This document shows positions 22,851-32,475 of a stretch of 50,836 nt of DNA, in pieces. How positions within the stretch are numbered: the first letter of the stretch is position 1; the number at the start of each line of letters is the position of its first letter. A program made the position numbers and the translations under genes. The notes below the pieces were generated by a model, which did no database searches, was not told the origin of the DNA, and was given only the letters and a program-made list of their open reading frames with translations. The DNA is taken from contig DDZS01000036.1 of assembly GCA_002346425.1 (NCBI GenBank), positions 1 through 50,836 of the forward strand, written 5' to 3'. Source of the stretch: Alphaproteobacteria bacterium UBA3002 (GTDB taxonomy: Bacteria; Pseudomonadota; Alphaproteobacteria; Rickettsiales; UBA3002).

Positions 22851-23303
22851 GTGCTTTATGCCTGCGATTTGCGCTGGTGGGAGCATCATCAGGGAGTAAG
22901 CCAATTTAAGGGATTGAAAGCCACGCTATCAAAATCAGCGGCGGCGAGGTTTGGCCTCGAATGTTTTGAAGGGCTGGCGATGCCAGGTCTTTCGAAGCAG
23001 TGGGGCATACTGCACCAAGGGCGAAATAGTGGCTATCAGGCTTTGAATCTAGCGGTTTTGTTAGGCGCCAGACGTATATTTCTACTCGGTTTCGATATGC
23101 GGTTAGTTGAAGGGGTTCGGCATTTCTTTGGAGATCACCCACCGGGCATGAATGTCCCGAGTCACTATGCGGAATGGGTGAAAAATTTTGAGACGACGCT
23201 GCCGTATTTAGATGGCGTTGAAGTGATCAATTGCACGAAGGGCAGCGCTTTGACGTGTTTTCCGTATCAACCGCTGGCGGAAGCGTTGCGCGAAAGGAAT
23301 TAA
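22851..23303 (+). CDS. Phage protein, DUF115-like Rossmann type, start uncertain
   Basis: 150 residues from a GTG at 22851, but conserved-looking sequence lies upstream in the same frame without a start codon (VITVNNAWELCPDAD before LYACDLRWWEHH). Further on come GRNSGYQALNLAVLLGARR and FLLGFDMR, typical of a nucleotide-binding Rossmann-like fold seen in some phage head-region proteins. The missing start suggests it is made as a -1 frameshift extension of the 22534 gene, or that the gene lost its N-terminus. Confidence 0.65.
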   Translation: MLYACDLRWWEHHQGVSQFKGLKATLSKSAAARFGLECFEGLAMPGLSKQWGILHQGRNSGYQALNLAVLLGARRIFLLGFDMRLVEGVRHFFGDHPPGMNVPSHYAEWVKNFETTLPYLDGVEVINCTKGSALTCFPYQPLAEALRERN

Positions 23304-23305
23304 TC

Positions 23306-23878
23306 ATGGCGATTGTTAAAGTGGTGACACCGCCGGAAGAAGAACCGGTCAGCGTTGCGGAAATGAAACTGCATCTGCGCATTGATGGCGATGCAGAGGA
23401 TGAGGTGCTCGCCGAATATATTACCGCCGCACGCGAACATGCGGAACACGTTACGGGCCGTCGCTTGGTTACGCAAACCTTAGAAGTTTCTTTACCTTGC
23501 TTTCGTCATGAGATGTTTTTGCCGGCGTCGCCGGTTCAATCGATCGAGGCGATCACGTATCGCAATATGCAGGGAGAAGTCGTCACTCTTTCTGCTGATG
23601 ATTATCAACTCTACGCTAATCTTGAGCCTGCGAAAGTGTCGCCGGTTTATGGTAAAAGCTGGCCCGCGATCCTGCATGATCAGCCAGACAGCGCAGTGAT
23701 CCGTTTCGTTGCAGGTTATGGCGATGCCACGGAAGTGCCGCGATCTCTCGTACAGGCAATCAAAATGCTAGCCGCGCATTGGTATGAGCACCGGGAAGCG
23801 GTCTACATGAATGGCACGGCAAACGATATGCCGATGGCGACCAAACATCTGCTAGCCTTATACCGGACGTATTGTTGA
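23306..23878 (+). CDS. Head-tail connector, gp6-like
   Basis: 190 residues from the ATG at 23306. EEPVSVAEMKLHLRIDGDAE, DEVLAEYITAAREHAEHVTG and the closing IKMLAAHWYEHREAV are the pattern of HK97 gp6/SPP1 gp15 connector proteins. These bind below the portal as a ring. The TGA overlaps the next ATG (TGATG). Confidence 0.92.
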   Translation: MAIVKVVTPPEEEPVSVAEMKLHLRIDGDAEDEVLAEYITAAREHAEHVTGRRLVTQTLEVSLPCFRHEMFLPASPVQSIEAITYRNMQGEVVTLSADDYQLYANLEPAKVSPVYGKSWPAILHDQPDSAVIRFVAGYGDATEVPRSLVQAIKMLAAHWYEHREAVYMNGTANDMPMATKHLLALYRTYC

Positions 23879-24201
23879 TGAACCCCGGCGCATTGCGGGA
23901 ACGTATCCGCATTGAAATTGAGACTCGATCCAGTGACGGCATGGGAGGCGGCGGTAGCAGTTGGAATACGCTAACCACTGTTTGGGCGAAAGTGGAGCCA
24001 TTGCGTGGCGAAGAGCGTTTGCAGGCCAATCAGCTGCAAGAGCGTATTACTTACCGCATCATCATGCGATATCGCGACGATATCAACGCGCGTATGCGGG
24101 TCTTATGGGGTAATAAAGTACTGAATATTCACAGTGTGTTTAATGCTGATATGCATCGGCGCTATTTAACACTCGAAGCAAGTGAAGGCGGCAGTCAATG
24201 A
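23878..24201 (+). CDS. Head closure / head-tail joining protein
   Basis: 107 residues. It starts with MNPGALRERIRIE and has TTVWAKVEPLRGEER and RYLTLEA at the end, matching the phage head-tail joining family (SPP1 gp16/HK97 gp7-like). It seals the connector after packaging. It overlaps both neighbours. Confidence 0.88.
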   Translation: MNPGALRERIRIEIETRSSDGMGGGGSSWNTLTTVWAKVEPLRGEERLQANQLQERITYRIIMRYRDDINARMRVLWGNKVLNIHSVFNADMHRRYLTLEASEGGSQ

Positions 24202-24689
24202 GCCGTGCACGTGGACTTCAGAATGTAAATAAGCTTCGTCGTAAACTGCGCCGCATGGAAAAGCATATTGCCAGTGAAATTCCAAATGCGATTGAGGACA
24301 CGCTTAAAGCGGTAGTTGCAGACGCTATTCAAAATGCCCCAGAAGACACCGGGGATATGGCTGCAGAGATCGAATATAAAATGCGTCCAGACGGCTTGGC
24401 GGGCGCTGCAGGGCCGGGTGCCGCATCATCCGTTGTGCGCGGTAAAACCAAAGGTAACGCATTTGCATCCAAAGCTGGTCGCATGTCGCGCGTGAGCGCA
24501 CATCGTTTACTACAGTTTTTTAAAGGGTATTGGACGGAATTTGGCACCAAAGGAAATCCTGCAAAGAATATTCCGCCGCAACCTGCGCGTCCTTTCATGC
24601 AGCCGGCATGGGATGCAAATCGCGCATGGGCTATCGCTCGGGTGCGGCGGGCCGTAAATGAACAATTAAAAAGAGTGCAGAATCTGTGA
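24198..24689 (+). CDS. HK97 gp10-family neck/tail completion protein
   Basis: 163 residues. The core is an N-terminal helix (KLRRKLRRMEKHIASEIP), APEDTGDMAAEIEY, then YWTEFGTKGNPAKNIPPQPA and RPFMQPAWD. These are hallmarks of HK97 gp10-like proteins at the head-tail interface. It overlaps the upstream and downstream genes by 4 nt. Confidence 0.9.
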   Translation: MSRARGLQNVNKLRRKLRRMEKHIASEIPNAIEDTLKAVVADAIQNAPEDTGDMAAEIEYKMRPDGLAGAAGPGAASSVVRGKTKGNAFASKAGRMSRVSAHRLLQFFKGYWTEFGTKGNPAKNIPPQPARPFMQPAWDANRAWAIARVRRAVNEQLKRVQNL

Positions 24690-25069
24690 GCATCCCTACT
24701 ATTGCGGTTCAAAAAGCGGTCTATCAGAGATTAAGCCAAAGCTTATCTGTACCGGTTTATGATGATGTACCTGCAGATGCGACATACCCCTACGTGACGC
24801 TTGATCGAGTCGACGTGCACGCCAATGATTATGTGAATCACCAGCGTGATGAGCGGTTTATCTACCTCAATGTTTGGAGTAATTACCGAGGGCAGAAAGA
24901 AGTGCTCGATATCTTGAGCGCTATTCATAACGCAATGCATGACGCCAGACTAAGTTTGGAAGCAGGAGCTTTAATCAGTTGTCGCGTTATCAGACAAAAT
25001 ACACATCGAGACAGTGACGGCGTAACCTATCAGGGTTCGCTTACTTTGCGTATTCAAACCGCGCATTAA
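24686..25069 (+). CDS. Tail completion protein, DUF3168
   Basis: 127 residues from a GTG that overlaps the previous TGA. VQKAVYQRLSQSLSVPVYDD, TYPYVTLDRV and a late LTLRIQT fit DUF3168 tail terminator proteins, which cap the tail tube at the head end and set its length together with the tape measure. Confidence 0.88.
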   Translation: MSIPTIAVQKAVYQRLSQSLSVPVYDDVPADATYPYVTLDRVDVHANDYVNHQRDERFIYLNVWSNYRGQKEVLDILSAIHNAMHDARLSLEAGALISCRVIRQNTHRDSDGVTYQGSLTLRIQTAH

Positions 25070-25147
25070 TAAATGTCGCCGCCGGGCTGCGGCGCATCGG
25101 ATTGTTCCGCTTGTCAGCCCATAATAACCATTGAAGGAGAATGAGTG

Positions 25148-25621
25148 ATGGGTGTTAAAACATCTGCAGGACTGAAACTATTCATTTTGGGGGAGATTGA
25201 AACCAAAGAGCCGACCAAAACGGAATACGAAGCGCTTACCCCGATTGAGGTTGGCGAAATTGTAAACTTCGGCGAATATGGTGACGAAATCACTATGACC
25301 GAGCATTTACCGCTAAGTGCTTCACGTAAACAAAAGTTTCCGGGCAGCGCAGACGCGGGCGATTTGCAGCTGCAGCTCGGCAATGATTTTGAGGATGAAG
25401 GGCAGGCAGCTATGAAAGCGGCGCGGGATAGCCGCCAGCGCACGGCATTTTTGATTCAGCATAATGACGCTGGATCCGGCTCCCCGTCTTCGCCCACAAT
25501 GGAATATTTTGCAGGCTTCATTTCGTCTTTCCGCCAATCACCTGGCGGCGCGGATGACATTTTGTCTGCCACGACAACTATTGCCATTAATACCGATTTT
25601 GTTGTGGTTGAAGCGGTCTAA
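25148..25621 (+). CDS. Major tail tube protein
   Basis: 157 residues with GGAG upstream of the ATG at 25148. Beta-rich (KLFILGEIETKEPT, EIVNFGEYGDEITMTEHLP, and a YFAGFISSFRQSPG hairpin near the end), with the size and position of a siphophage tube protein, directly before the tail chaperone pair. Confidence 0.85.
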   Translation: MGVKTSAGLKLFILGEIETKEPTKTEYEALTPIEVGEIVNFGEYGDEITMTEHLPLSASRKQKFPGSADAGDLQLQLGNDFEDEGQAAMKAARDSRQRTAFLIQHNDAGSGSPSSPTMEYFAGFISSFRQSPGGADDILSATTTIAINTDFVVVEAV

Positions 25622-25986
25622 TGAGCAATTTTGATATCAACGATGGGGTGGTCTCTATTCAATTAGGTCAAGAGACCATTGAATTAGAGGCTACCCCCGG
25701 CGCGGCTTTGAATCTGTCGCGTCTGTATGGCGGGTTAACCGCTATTATGTCCAAACTGCATGCGATGGATGCTGAGGCATATATCAATGTGGTGCGTTAC
25801 GGCGCCAATGTCAGCGCCTCCGAAGTGGAAGACTTGCAACTTAAAGTGTTTTCTGCAGGGTTTATTGATCTGATGCAGCCATGCATCCAATTTATTTCGA
25901 TGTTGCAGAATGGTGGGAAGCTACCGGGCAAAGTAGAAAAGGCAGAAAATAAACCAAAAAAAACGATGAAAAAAGTCTCTCGATAG
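25621..25986 (+). CDS. Tail assembly chaperone, zero-frame product
   Basis: 121 residues. FDINDGVVSIQLGQETIELE and GAALNLSRLYGGLTAIMSKL are those of the GTA gp10/tail-chaperone family (counterpart of lambda gpG). The A-run near the end lets some ribosomes shift -1 to add the 25962-26219 domain. It overlaps the tube gene by one base. Confidence 0.85.
   Translation: MSNFDINDGVVSIQLGQETIELEATPGAALNLSRLYGGLTAIMSKLHAMDAEAYINVVRYGANVSASEVEDLQLKVFSAGFIDLMQPCIQFISMLQNGGKLPGKVEKAENKPKKTMKKVSR
25956..25962 (+). promoter_or_regulatory. Programmed -1 frameshift site A AAA AAA
   Basis: In-phase canonical heptamer: zero frame CCA AAA AAA ACG, so both tRNAs can re-pair one base back. A second weaker site, G AAA AAA, lies at 25968-25974 before the zero-frame stop. 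The -1 product has about 114+85 residues, the usual G/GT-type arrangement. Confidence 0.85.
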
Positions 25987-26219
25987 AAGATTTTTACACG
26001 CAAATCTTTCAATACGCGACCGGCTGGCTTGGCTGGTCTGCCCACGAAGGTATGTGGACGCGTGTCGCTATCACAATGACGGCACTCGATGGGAAAATCG
26101 AATTTCTCAACCTGTGCAATGGCAAACGCTCGGAAGACTCATCGGAGGAAACGCCGGAGAAGTTGTCGGAGCGGTTTAAGAAATTCTCACAAACGCATAA
26201 CGCTAATCGCAATCGGTAA
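25962..26219 (+). CDS. Tail assembly chaperone, -1 frame extension (GT-type)
   Basis: 85 codons open in the -1 frame with no good start of its own. The core IEDFYTQIFQYATGWLGWSA, HEGMWTRVAITMTALDGKI matches the small second chaperone domain that follows the G-like protein in siphophages. The fusion recruits tape measure and tube protein during tail assembly. It lies 3 nt before the tape measure ATG. Confidence 0.85.
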   Translation, partial: NDEKSLSIEDFYTQIFQYATGWLGWSAHEGMWTRVAITMTALDGKIEFLNLCNGKRSEDSSEETPEKLSERFKKFSQTHNANRNR

Positions 26220-26222
26220 TCC

Positions 26223-29200
26223 ATGTCAGAACTAGAACGCCTGCTTGTCGTCATTGACGCTAGCACAGAGAAGCTGCGCCGTGAAATGGCTAAAGCAGAG
26301 CAGACGATGGGAAAAACCGAACGCGCCATTAATAAAAACTCTTCGGCGATTAACAACTCATTCTCCGGCATCAACAAGGCCGCAAAAGGCATGGCGCTGA
26401 CAATGGCCGCCGGCTTTTCAATTAAGGCATTTATAGATGCTGGGAAGGAGATGCAGAATTTAGAAGCGCGCTTGAAAACCGTTACCGGTTCGAGCACCGC
26501 GGCGAATCAGGCGATGGCCTTTTTATCGACTACTGCTAACGAGCAAAGTGTTGATATTCTATCTTTGGCCGATGGATTCAATCGGCTGCTTCCCTCGGTC
26601 AAATCCGGTCGGTTGAGTTTTGAGGAAATGTCCAAAATTCTTACGTTGACTAATGATAACGTCAAAGCATTCGGCCTATCTACTTCCGAAGCGGAAGGGC
26701 TGTTTTTGGGGCTTTCGCAAACCTTCGGTAGTGGCGTAGTGCAGATGGAAGATTTGCGGCAAGTCACGGACCGCCTGCCGGGGTCGCTTGACACCTTGGC
26801 GGCCGCTATGAATACCGATGTTGCGGGTCTTAAGGCTTTGGTCGCCGAAGGTAATTTAACCGCCGAAATGTTGAAAGGCCCCCTTATGGAGGCATTCGGG
26901 GTGAATGCCGGCGCCGCACAGGATCTTTCAAGCACTTTCGATTCATCCATGACGCGAATGCAGAATGCATTCAATGAATTTGCAGACGTAATCGCTGATT
27001 TAGGCCTTTTCGATTTATTAGGCGGCGCGGTTGATCAAGTGAGCAATGCCATCAATGTATTATGTGCGGTTGTTGGTAAATTCCGGGTTCTCTATTCTGG
27101 CGCGTTTGGATCGGATGATGAATTTGCCGAAGCCACGCGCAAATATAATGAAGCACTTAAAAAACTAGGGCCATCTCAAAAAGCGGCGACGGATGCTTTG
27201 GAGGCATTAGAGGGCACCACGACAAAAAACACCGTTGCCACACAGAAACTAACAAAAGAGCAAGAAAAGGCGCAGAAAAAAGCGGCGCAGCTCGCCGAGA
27301 AAAAACGCGAATACAATGAAGAGCTCAATCGCGAAATCGGCCAATTAGAGCAATTACGCGCCGCGAATGATAATTCTGCACGAGCGCATGATTTACTCAA
27401 AGCGGAGATAGAAGCCGAAAACGAAGCGCGGGAAAAAGGCTACCGGTTAGGCACCAAGGAATTTGAACAGTCAAAGCAGCTGATTCTTTACCGGGAACGG
27501 CTGAAAGGATCTATCGAGCAGACAACCGAAGCGCGCGAAGAGGAACTAAAGAAGGCGCAGCAGCAAGAGGAAGAGATGGCCCGTGCCTTAATGGCGCCGT
27601 GGGAAAATGCTTTCGAGAATGTGCAGGATGAGCTCGCCGATATGCTGGCGGCCGGCGAATATAATTTTGAAGCATTAGCTTCTATCGCAAAGCGTTTGGC
27701 GGCGGAGGTTACAGCGGCATGGGTCATTCGCCCTGTGCTGGGTGAGATCGTGGGAGCAACCGGATTTGGTGGGTTAAGCCTAACTGGTAATGGGGCGGTT
27801 AGTAATAGTGCCAGTGGTCTTGGTCTCAGCGATCTCAGTAGCCTGTCTAGCTTGGCTGGTGGGTTGCCGAGCATTAGTAATCTCTTGGCTGGCAATATCG
27901 GCGGATTTAGTGCGTTGAATCGCCTAGGCGCAGAATATCTTGGCACGGGTTTGGTGGGGCAAGGAAGTGTGACCGGCGTATCCCTCTCAGGTGTGGGGTT
28001 AAATGCAGGCATTGGTGGGCTTGCCGCAAATCTGATGGGGCTAAGCAGCGGCAATATGGCGATCGACTCGATTGCAGGGTTGGCAGGGTCGTATGGCGGC
28101 AGCGCCTTGGCCAGTTTGTCAGGCCTTGGTGCTTATGCAGGCCCGGCGGGCATTGTGGGTGCTCTGGCGCTGTCAGCACTTGGTGGCAGCTTGTTTGGCA
28201 AGTCACGGCCGCATCCTGCTGCTACTGCGGGTATTGAAGCGTTTGCAGCCAATGGCGCATTTGATGGCAGCAGTATTCAAGCCAAACATTTAAGCGAAGA
28301 AACCGCGCAACAGATCGCTGACGCTATTCAACAAATATCGACAGGAATAGCGTCCGCCGCCGGTGTTGATTTATCAGTTCTCAACCCTTCCGCCAAAGGC
28401 GCTACAGCATTTCAGGCAGGTGTCAATGATGGTCAGGGCTTCTTCACATTCGGCGACCATAAAAACCGGGTGGACCTGAACGATTCGTCACTTTCGGTAT
28501 TATTCGATCCAGATGATAAAGACAGCCTGGCCTCGGCTTTATCTAAATTGCCCGAATTATTCCTGCGCCGCGTGCAGCAGATGAGCGGTGAGATTGATGC
28601 CACATTGATGCAGGTGCTGGATAACATCGAAACCGAAGGTCGCAGCATCGACGAGATCATGAGCGATATTGCCTTTGCAAGCGGTTTTGAAGCGCTTGGT
28701 GAGCTGCCCGAAGTCTTTACCGAAATGGAAGCCGCGGTTAAGCTTTTGAAGGCCGAATACGATGCTGCCGCTGCAACTGCCGAACGTCTTGGCTTATCTG
28801 TCGATAAGGTGCGGCAGGCGGAAGAGAAGCGCATGCAGATGATGCTGGGCGAGTATATGCGCGGCATCGCCGGGACGCTGCTCAATACACTTGCGCCGGG
28901 TGAATTGGCGCGGATTCAGGAGGAGGCGCGCTATAATAGTCAGTTGCGCGATCTTGTTGCGCTAGGTGCAAACCAAGCGGAATTGAATCAGGCAGAACTG
29001 CTGCATCAATTAAACATGCAGGCGCTTCTCAATCAAAACGCTGATGCGCAGAATGATCTGCTAAATCTTGAGCAACAGCGATTACAGGTTGCGAGCGACT
29101 TAGCTAATCGCTTTGGTCGTGTCACTACGAGCATGCGTAGCTTCCTCGATGAACTGGCTTATGGTCGGTTCACAGCAAATACTCCGACCGCGAACCTAGG

Positions 29201-30023
29201 CACAATGCGTGACATGGTGCAAGCGTTGGCGAAAGACGCATCACTCGGGAATATTGAAGCTGCAGAGAAACTTAGCGAATTGCTGCCCGCCTTTTTGGAA
29301 TTAAGCGGGGAAGTCAATGGATACAATGCCGATTATGCTGCCGATCGCGATTTAGCGGAACAGGTCGCCGAGCATACATTGAGTACGGCCGATCGTCAGG
29401 TAGAGCTGCAGCAGCGTATCGCGACTGCGGCGGAACGGCAGGTCACAGCCATCCAAAGCGGCATGACAGCTTTGGAGGCGGCCATGCAATCGCTCGGTAT
29501 TACTTTGGCAGACATTGTCGCCGCGGCAAGCAACGATAATGATCCGCTACACGGTCTAAGCAATGATGAAAAAAAGGCGACGTTGCTTGGGCGTCAAATG
29601 GGGCTGCTCAGCAGTAATGAAACGGCAACCAATGGTGTGTTAGCGCAACGGCTGAATCAAAGCGGCCGCACGCAGGAGTATTTGAATCTCTGGAATACCC
29701 GCGGATATGCGAATGGTGGCTTTGTCTCTGGTACCGCAGGGATTGATAAGATCCCCTCGATGCTGAGTAATGAAGAATTCGTTACGCGAAGCGCCGCCGT
29801 TCGCAGCATTGGCCGCGGTAATATGGAATATATGAACCGCACGGGCCGCGTGCCGCAAGACGAGGCGATGGCAAAGATGATCGGCGGTGTTATTAGTGCC
29901 GTCAATTCATTAGGCGACACGATTGCCAATAGTGGCAATTTGAATGCCGACAAGCAAGATCAGATGTTGCAGAAACTCGATCGCATCGTGAAAGACGGGC
30001 GCTTGGCGAAATACGCGTCATGA
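26223..30023 (+). CDS. Tail tape measure protein
   Basis: 1266 residues. The N-terminal tape-measure domain is at about 75-240 (TANEQSVDILSLADGFNRLL, GLSTSEAEGLFLGLSQTFG, QMEDLRQVTDRLPGSLDTLA). A long coiled coil spans about 335-455. A Gly/Ser/Leu-rich hydrophobic region at about 500-680 may be membrane-active. Helical repeats follow. TMP length sets tail length; by the usual 0.15 nm per residue this suggests about 190 nm. Confidence 0.96.
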   Translation: MSELERLLVVIDASTEKLRREMAKAEQTMGKTERAINKNSSAINNSFSGINKAAKGMALTMAAGFSIKAFIDAGKEMQNLEARLKTVTGSSTAANQAMAFLSTTANEQSVDILSLADGFNRLLPSVKSGRLSFEEMSKILTLTNDNVKAFGLSTSEAEGLFLGLSQTFGSGVVQMEDLRQVTDRLPGSLDTLAAAMNTDVAGLKALVAEGNLTAEMLKGPLMEAFGVNAGAAQDLSSTFDSSMTRMQNAFNEFADVIADLGLFDLLGGAVDQVSNAINVLCAVVGKFRVLYSGAFGSDDEFAEATRKYNEALKKLGPSQKAATDALEALEGTTTKNTVATQKLTKEQEKAQKKAAQLAEKKREYNEELNREIGQLEQLRAANDNSARAHDLLKAEIEAENEAREKGYRLGTKEFEQSKQLILYRERLKGSIEQTTEAREEELKKAQQQEEEMARALMAPWENAFENVQDELADMLAAGEYNFEALASIAKRLAAEVTAAWVIRPVLGEIVGATGFGGLSLTGNGAVSNSASGLGLSDLSSLSSLAGGLPSISNLLAGNIGGFSALNRLGAEYLGTGLVGQGSVTGVSLSGVGLNAGIGGLAANLMGLSSGNMAIDSIAGLAGSYGGSALASLSGLGAYAGPAGIVGALALSALGGSLFGKSRPHPAATAGIEAFAANGAFDGSSIQAKHLSEETAQQIADAIQQISTGIASAAGVDLSVLNPSAKGATAFQAGVNDGQGFFTFGDHKNRVDLNDSSLSVLFDPDDKDSLASALSKLPELFLRRVQQMSGEIDATLMQVLDNIETEGRSIDEIMSDIAFASGFEALGELPEVFTEMEAAVKLLKAEYDAAAATAERLGLSVDKVRQAEEKRMQMMLGEYMRGIAGTLLNTLAPGELARIQEEARYNSQLRDLVALGANQAELNQAELLHQLNMQALLNQNADAQNDLLNLEQQRLQVASDLANRFGRVTTSMRSFLDELAYGRFTANTPTANLGTMRDMVQALAKDASLGNIEAAEKLSELLPAFLELSGEVNGYNADYAADRDLAEQVAEHTLSTADRQVELQQRIATAAERQVTAIQSGMTALEAAMQSLGITLADIVAAASNDNDPLHGLSNDEKKATLLGRQMGLLSSNETATNGVLAQRLNQSGRTQEYLNLWNTRGYANGGFVSGTAGIDKIPSMLSNEEFVTRSAAVRSIGRGNMEYMNRTGRVPQDEAMAKMIGGVISAVNSLGDTIANSGNLNADKQDQMLQKLDRIVKDGRLAKYAS

Positions 30024-31606
30024 GCAATTTCATTCTGTTTGAGACTACGGCTCTATCAAGCGATAGCCCTGCCGAAAGGGCGATTCGGCTGGGTACGATT
30101 GGCTATAATCACCCGAGCGCGCCGGGGTATTTTTACCCGCATATTAGTGAAGCGCAAAGCATCACGATTGAACGTGGGATTTATGAGGCACGGCTAGCGT
30201 TTGGATTTGGAAATGAGCAAGTTGCGCTGCTTAATGCGTCTAATATTAATGGACAATATGATCACCTGGGAGAATGGGGGTTCGGTAATCCGGGAACGAT
30301 CAAAATCGGGCAGCCGGGTGATGTTTATGAGGCGTTGACGGAAGTTTTTACCGGCACTGTCAGCCATGTGCTACCGAGCGGGGAAGATGTAGAATTTGCT
30401 TGGCGCGGCCGCAGTACCGCGCTCGATCGAGCTATAAGCGAGGCATTTTTTCTAGGGAGCAATGCTGACAGCCCCTCGCCACTTACCGAGGGACTGCAAA
30501 CCGACATTGGCGGGCAACGCAAGAAACGTTGCGGCGGGGTGAATTACAATATCGAGCCGGTATTGGTAAATAGTATAAAACGCATTTTCGCGTGGCGGTG
30601 GGATGCGGAAGGCAATCACGCCCCAACGTATCAGGTGACAGGGGTGCGTTTGTCTGGAAGCGCGTGGATATCCGCGGGTGACTATACAACGATTGCCGCG
30701 ATGGCCGCCGCTAATCCGGGGGTCGGCTATTTCGTCACCTGTCTGGCAGAAAGCGCGCTTATGATGGGTGGTTCTGCACCATTAGGGGGCGGGCTGCGTA
30801 TCGATGTGACGATCGAGGCGTCAGCTAGTGATCGCTATGCCAGTAATCTGGCGGCGGCATTGATTGTCGAATCGGGATTATCGGTTGACACCGATAGCTT
30901 CAATGCGCTTGCAACAGCGATGCCTTACGAGGCTGGCTATTATGCCGCCGATGAAACGTACCGGGAGATCATCGACGAGCTGATGGGGTCGGTTTTGGGA
31001 TGGGCGATTGCACGGCGCACCGGCTCTGTCATTTGTGGAACATTGCAGGATTTGGAGGCGAGGGAACCTGTAGCAACCTTTAATGATTCGCGCAGCCAGA
31101 TAGCATTACGTAGCAACGATATTGTTATTCATGATTTAGAGCCAATTCTGAATGAAAAAGACGATGATTTGGCGGCACCCGTTAAGGAGGTGCGTGTTGC
31201 ATATTATCCCAATGACTACCCATTGCAAAAAGACGGCGTCGCAGCTGGCGTAAGTGAAGAGCTACGGCAGCAATTGTCGCAAGCGTATCGTTATACTTCT
31301 GTTTTAGAAGTACCCGGCATTCCTTCAATTCACATGAATGCCGTCGCCATAACGCATCACACCCGATTGGTGAATGCTAGTCATGCAGAGGCGGTGCGCG
31401 ATCAGCTTGCGGATGTTGTGGGCTATCGAAAGCGGTACCGGGTTAAATCAACGCTTAATCCTGCGTTGGCGCAGACCGTACGGCCGGGGCAGCCAGTGAC
31501 TATTATTCATCCGCGCTACGGATTCAAGGAAGGGGCAAAGGTCTGGATTGTGAAAGAAAAGATCGATGCAACGCTGAGTGATGCAGAATTTGAGGTGCTG
31601 CGATGA
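30020..31606 (+). CDS. Tail tip / baseplate-like protein
   Basis: 528 residues directly after the tape measure (ATGA overlap), the place of distal tail/hub proteins. Beta-rich: FYPHISEAQSITIERGIYEA, FTGTVSHVLPSGEDVEFAW, and a C-terminal PGQPVTIIHPRYGFKEGAKV, like the last barrel of phage hub proteins. No enzymatic motif seen. Confidence 0.7.
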   Translation: MSNFILFETTALSSDSPAERAIRLGTIGYNHPSAPGYFYPHISEAQSITIERGIYEARLAFGFGNEQVALLNASNINGQYDHLGEWGFGNPGTIKIGQPGDVYEALTEVFTGTVSHVLPSGEDVEFAWRGRSTALDRAISEAFFLGSNADSPSPLTEGLQTDIGGQRKKRCGGVNYNIEPVLVNSIKRIFAWRWDAEGNHAPTYQVTGVRLSGSAWISAGDYTTIAAMAAANPGVGYFVTCLAESALMMGGSAPLGGGLRIDVTIEASASDRYASNLAAALIVESGLSVDTDSFNALATAMPYEAGYYAADETYREIIDELMGSVLGWAIARRTGSVICGTLQDLEAREPVATFNDSRSQIALRSNDIVIHDLEPILNEKDDDLAAPVKEVRVAYYPNDYPLQKDGVAAGVSEELRQQLSQAYRYTSVLEVPGIPSIHMNAVAITHHTRLVNASHAEAVRDQLADVVGYRKRYRVKSTLNPALAQTVRPGQPVTIIHPRYGFKEGAKVWIVKEKIDATLSDAEFEVLR

Positions 31607-32475
31607 CCAAGAATATTACGGCCGGCTATAAAATATGGACCGAAGAGGTAAATTTTACGACCGGCGGTGATCATGCAGATGGGTACGGTCCAGAAAATCT
31701 AGGGCGATTGCCATTGTCTATGCCATGGCGCAGCGCGAGTTTAGACTTAGAAGATACGATATTTCGCGGTTCGTTAGCACAGTTGCGGCGCATTAATAGT
31801 CTCTGGCTATGTCAAACCAATCTCTCACGTGATGCATTGATTCGCCGTCAGTTGCTTCGCACTAATTACGACAGCCCCGCGACTGTCGTCTTCGATAGTG
31901 GCTGGGTGCCTTGGCTGAAACCGGTGTATACCTTTGATCAAGTCGATCATGACGGCGGGAATCTGCACGATCGTACTTATACCGAAGATGATTTAGTGGG
32001 AGCAAAACGGGATCACCCGTTTTTCATTCCGGGAAATTATTACGCAGACGAATTTTTGATCGAGATAAATGATCAAACCAATTCAGACGGTTTTGTGCAG
32101 GTCGGGTATTGCCCGGTCGAGTATGCGATAGAGTTTAGCATTAATCCCGCACAAGGATGTGAAGACGGCTATATCGGCCGGACCAAAAGCCGGCAGGCAG
32201 CAAGCGGGCATAAAGATTTTGATGTGCTAGCAAAGCCCCGCATTTTTAAAGGTGATTTTGAGCATCTCCCAAAAGCCGAAGCCAAAGGCGTTGCGCAGGA
32301 AATGCAGCGGCTTTTAGATATCGACAAGCCCTATACCTGGTGGATCGATCGCGATGATGAAATCAATCGTCCGCGCGATGCATGGCTCGGCCGCAATCAA
32401 GACCTGCCGCCTTTAAAGCATAGCGACGGGAAGCGCTGTAATATCACTATCAACCAAGAGGAAGTTATCGGATGA
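31603..32475 (+). CDS. Tail protein of unknown detail
   Basis: 290 residues between the tail tip and fibre genes, with ATGA overlaps on both sides. Acidic and aromatic (YKIWTEEVNFTTGGDHADGY, CPVEYAIEFSI). Probably a structural part of the tail tip. Confidence 0.6.
   Translation: MTKNITAGYKIWTEEVNFTTGGDHADGYGPENLGRLPLSMPWRSASLDLEDTIFRGSLAQLRRINSLWLCQTNLSRDALIRRQLLRTNYDSPATVVFDSGWVPWLKPVYTFDQVDHDGGNLHDRTYTEDDLVGAKRDHPFFIPGNYYADEFLIEINDQTNSDGFVQVGYCPVEYAIEFSINPAQGCEDGYIGRTKSRQAASGHKDFDVLAKPRIFKGDFEHLPKAEAKGVAQEMQRLLDIDKPYTWWIDRDDEINRPRDAWLGRNQDLPPLKHSDGKRCNITINQEEVIG

Noticed and set aside
27488..28054. 188-aa minus ORF under the tape measure gene
   Set aside because: Pro/Leu/Arg-rich antisense of a Gly/Ser-rich coding region; no ribosome site and no neighbours on that strand.
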